64,000 bases of DNA from Marisediminicola sp040546025. Lineage in GTDB: Bacteria; Actinomycetota; Actinomycetes; Actinomycetales; Microbacteriaceae. Shown here one piece after another: positions 63,510-64,000 of this stretch. The stretch is taken from the NCBI RefSeq assembly GCF_040546025.1, contig NZ_JBEPNA010000001.1, positions 186,001 through 250,000 of the forward strand, written 5' to 3'. Positions within the stretch are counted from its first letter, which is position 1, and the number at the start of each line of letters is the position of its first letter. The position numbers and the translations under genes were made by a program. The notes under the pieces were generated by a model. The model worked only from the letters and a program-made list of their open reading frames with translations, was not told the DNA's origin and ran no database searches.

Positions 63510-64000
63510 GTGGCGCTTCGCTCGATCTACAAGACGCCCGCGCAGTTGCGGCTCCTGGTGCAGCCCGGGCTCATCACGGCTGCGGCGCTGCGGGCGGTGC
63601 GCGACGCGATTCGCCCCGGCATCACAACGCTCGAGCTTGACGCGATCGCCGAGGCCAGCATCAGAGCCGCGGGTGCCGCGCCGAACTTCATGCTGGAGGT
63701 GGGCTACCGGCACACCATCTGCGCCTCGGTGAACGATGACGTGGTGCACGGCATCCCCGGAGGGCGCATGCTCGCACCCGGCGACATCGTGTCAATCGAC
63801 TGCGGGGCCGAGCTCGGCGGCTGGAACGGCGACGCCGCGTTCACCGCGGTGGTTCCGGATGCCTCCCGGCCCGGGGTCGTGCGCGAGCGCGAGAACCTCT
63901 CGTCGGTGACCGAGCAGTCGCTCTGGGCCGGCATCGCCGCACTCTCGCGTGCCCGCCACCTGAACGAGGTCGGGGCCGCGATCGAAGACTACGTCGACGG
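63510..64000 (+). CDS. map: Methionine aminopeptidase type I, N-terminal part
   Basis: The frame opens at GTG 63510, 2 bp after adk, and runs off the right edge after 163 codons. It begins MALRSIYKTPAQLRLLVQPG. Conserved parts seen are APNFMLEVGYRHTICASVND, VVHGIPGGRMLAPGDIVSID and GGWNGDAAFTAVV, carrying the substrate His and the two metal Asp residues. It removes initiator methionine. Position after secY-adk is the conserved one. Confidence 0.93.
   Translation, partial: MALRSIYKTPAQLRLLVQPGLITAAALRAVRDAIRPGITTLELDAIAEASIRAAGAAPNFMLEVGYRHTICASVNDDVVHGIPGGRMLAPGDIVSIDCGAELGGWNGDAAFTAVVPDASRPGVVRERENLSSVTEQSLWAGIAALSRARHLNEVGAAIEDYVD

Overview
The window is high-GC, densely coded actinobacterial DNA and fits the family Microbacteriaceae. 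The signs are TTG/GTG starts on rpoB, rpoC and tuf, actinobacterial extensions on ribosomal proteins L15, L29 and S5, a short adenylate kinase beside secY and map, frequent GGATGC-type words, and a conserved rpoBC / str / S10 / spc gene order. No rRNA, tRNA, CRISPR array, transposase or prophage gene was seen.

Layout. (1) 1-4155: a trans-4-hydroxy-L-proline catabolic cluster with a partial D-hydroxyproline dehydrogenase subunit, a DapA-family deaminase, a hydroxyproline epimerase and a 2-oxoglutarate-semialdehyde dehydrogenase. (2) 4516-12947: mixed housekeeping and poorly known genes, mostly on the minus strand (DEAD-box helicase, DUF1684, SRPBCC-like, DUF427, SprT-like, TPR protein, PQQ-type sugar dehydrogenase lipoprotein, spermidine-synthase-like protein, agmatinase). 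(3) 12948-15661: a repeat-rich gap and a secreted glucoamylase-like / GH144-like enzyme. (4) 15785-23420: rpoB-rpoC with a promoter and a strong terminator. (5) 23748-34825: an eleven-gene type IV pilus operon (pilB, pilT, pilC, major pilin, two minor pilins, a large PilX/beta-helix-like protein, pilD, pilM, pilN, pilO), with no outer-membrane secretin, as expected in a monoderm. (6) 34948-36406: two membrane proteins of unknown function. (7) 36420-41126: str operon (rpsL, rpsG, fusA, tuf). (8) 41147-47891: a 77-bp duplicated element, then a histidine-utilisation locus with a divergent IclR regulator and hutH-hutU-hutG-hutI. (9) 47934-51213: a type IB topoisomerase and an orphan AbiEi-like protein set among tandem arrays. 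(10) 51627-64000: the S10/spc ribosomal operons through secY, adk and the start of map, with rpsN absent from its usual place.

How the parts work together. Hydroxyproline would be epimerised, oxidised, deaminated and dehydrogenated to 2-oxoglutarate. Histidine would be converted to glutamate by the Hut enzymes under probable IclR control. The pilus genes supply the motor ATPases, platform, pilins, prepilin peptidase and PilMNO alignment parts. The pilus and hut loci both interrupt the rpoBC-str-S10 succession that is often contiguous in actinobacteria.

The least explained signal is a family of intergenic arrays of 19-bp units. Nine were found. Each has forward units followed by inverted units, always convergent, with the 19-bp register kept through the turn-around, so each can fold into a long hairpin. 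The second is a 60-residue in-frame tandem repeat inside HutI. The third is a 77-bp duplicated element with an internal stem downstream of tuf. All calls come from reading the sequence; no database search was run.
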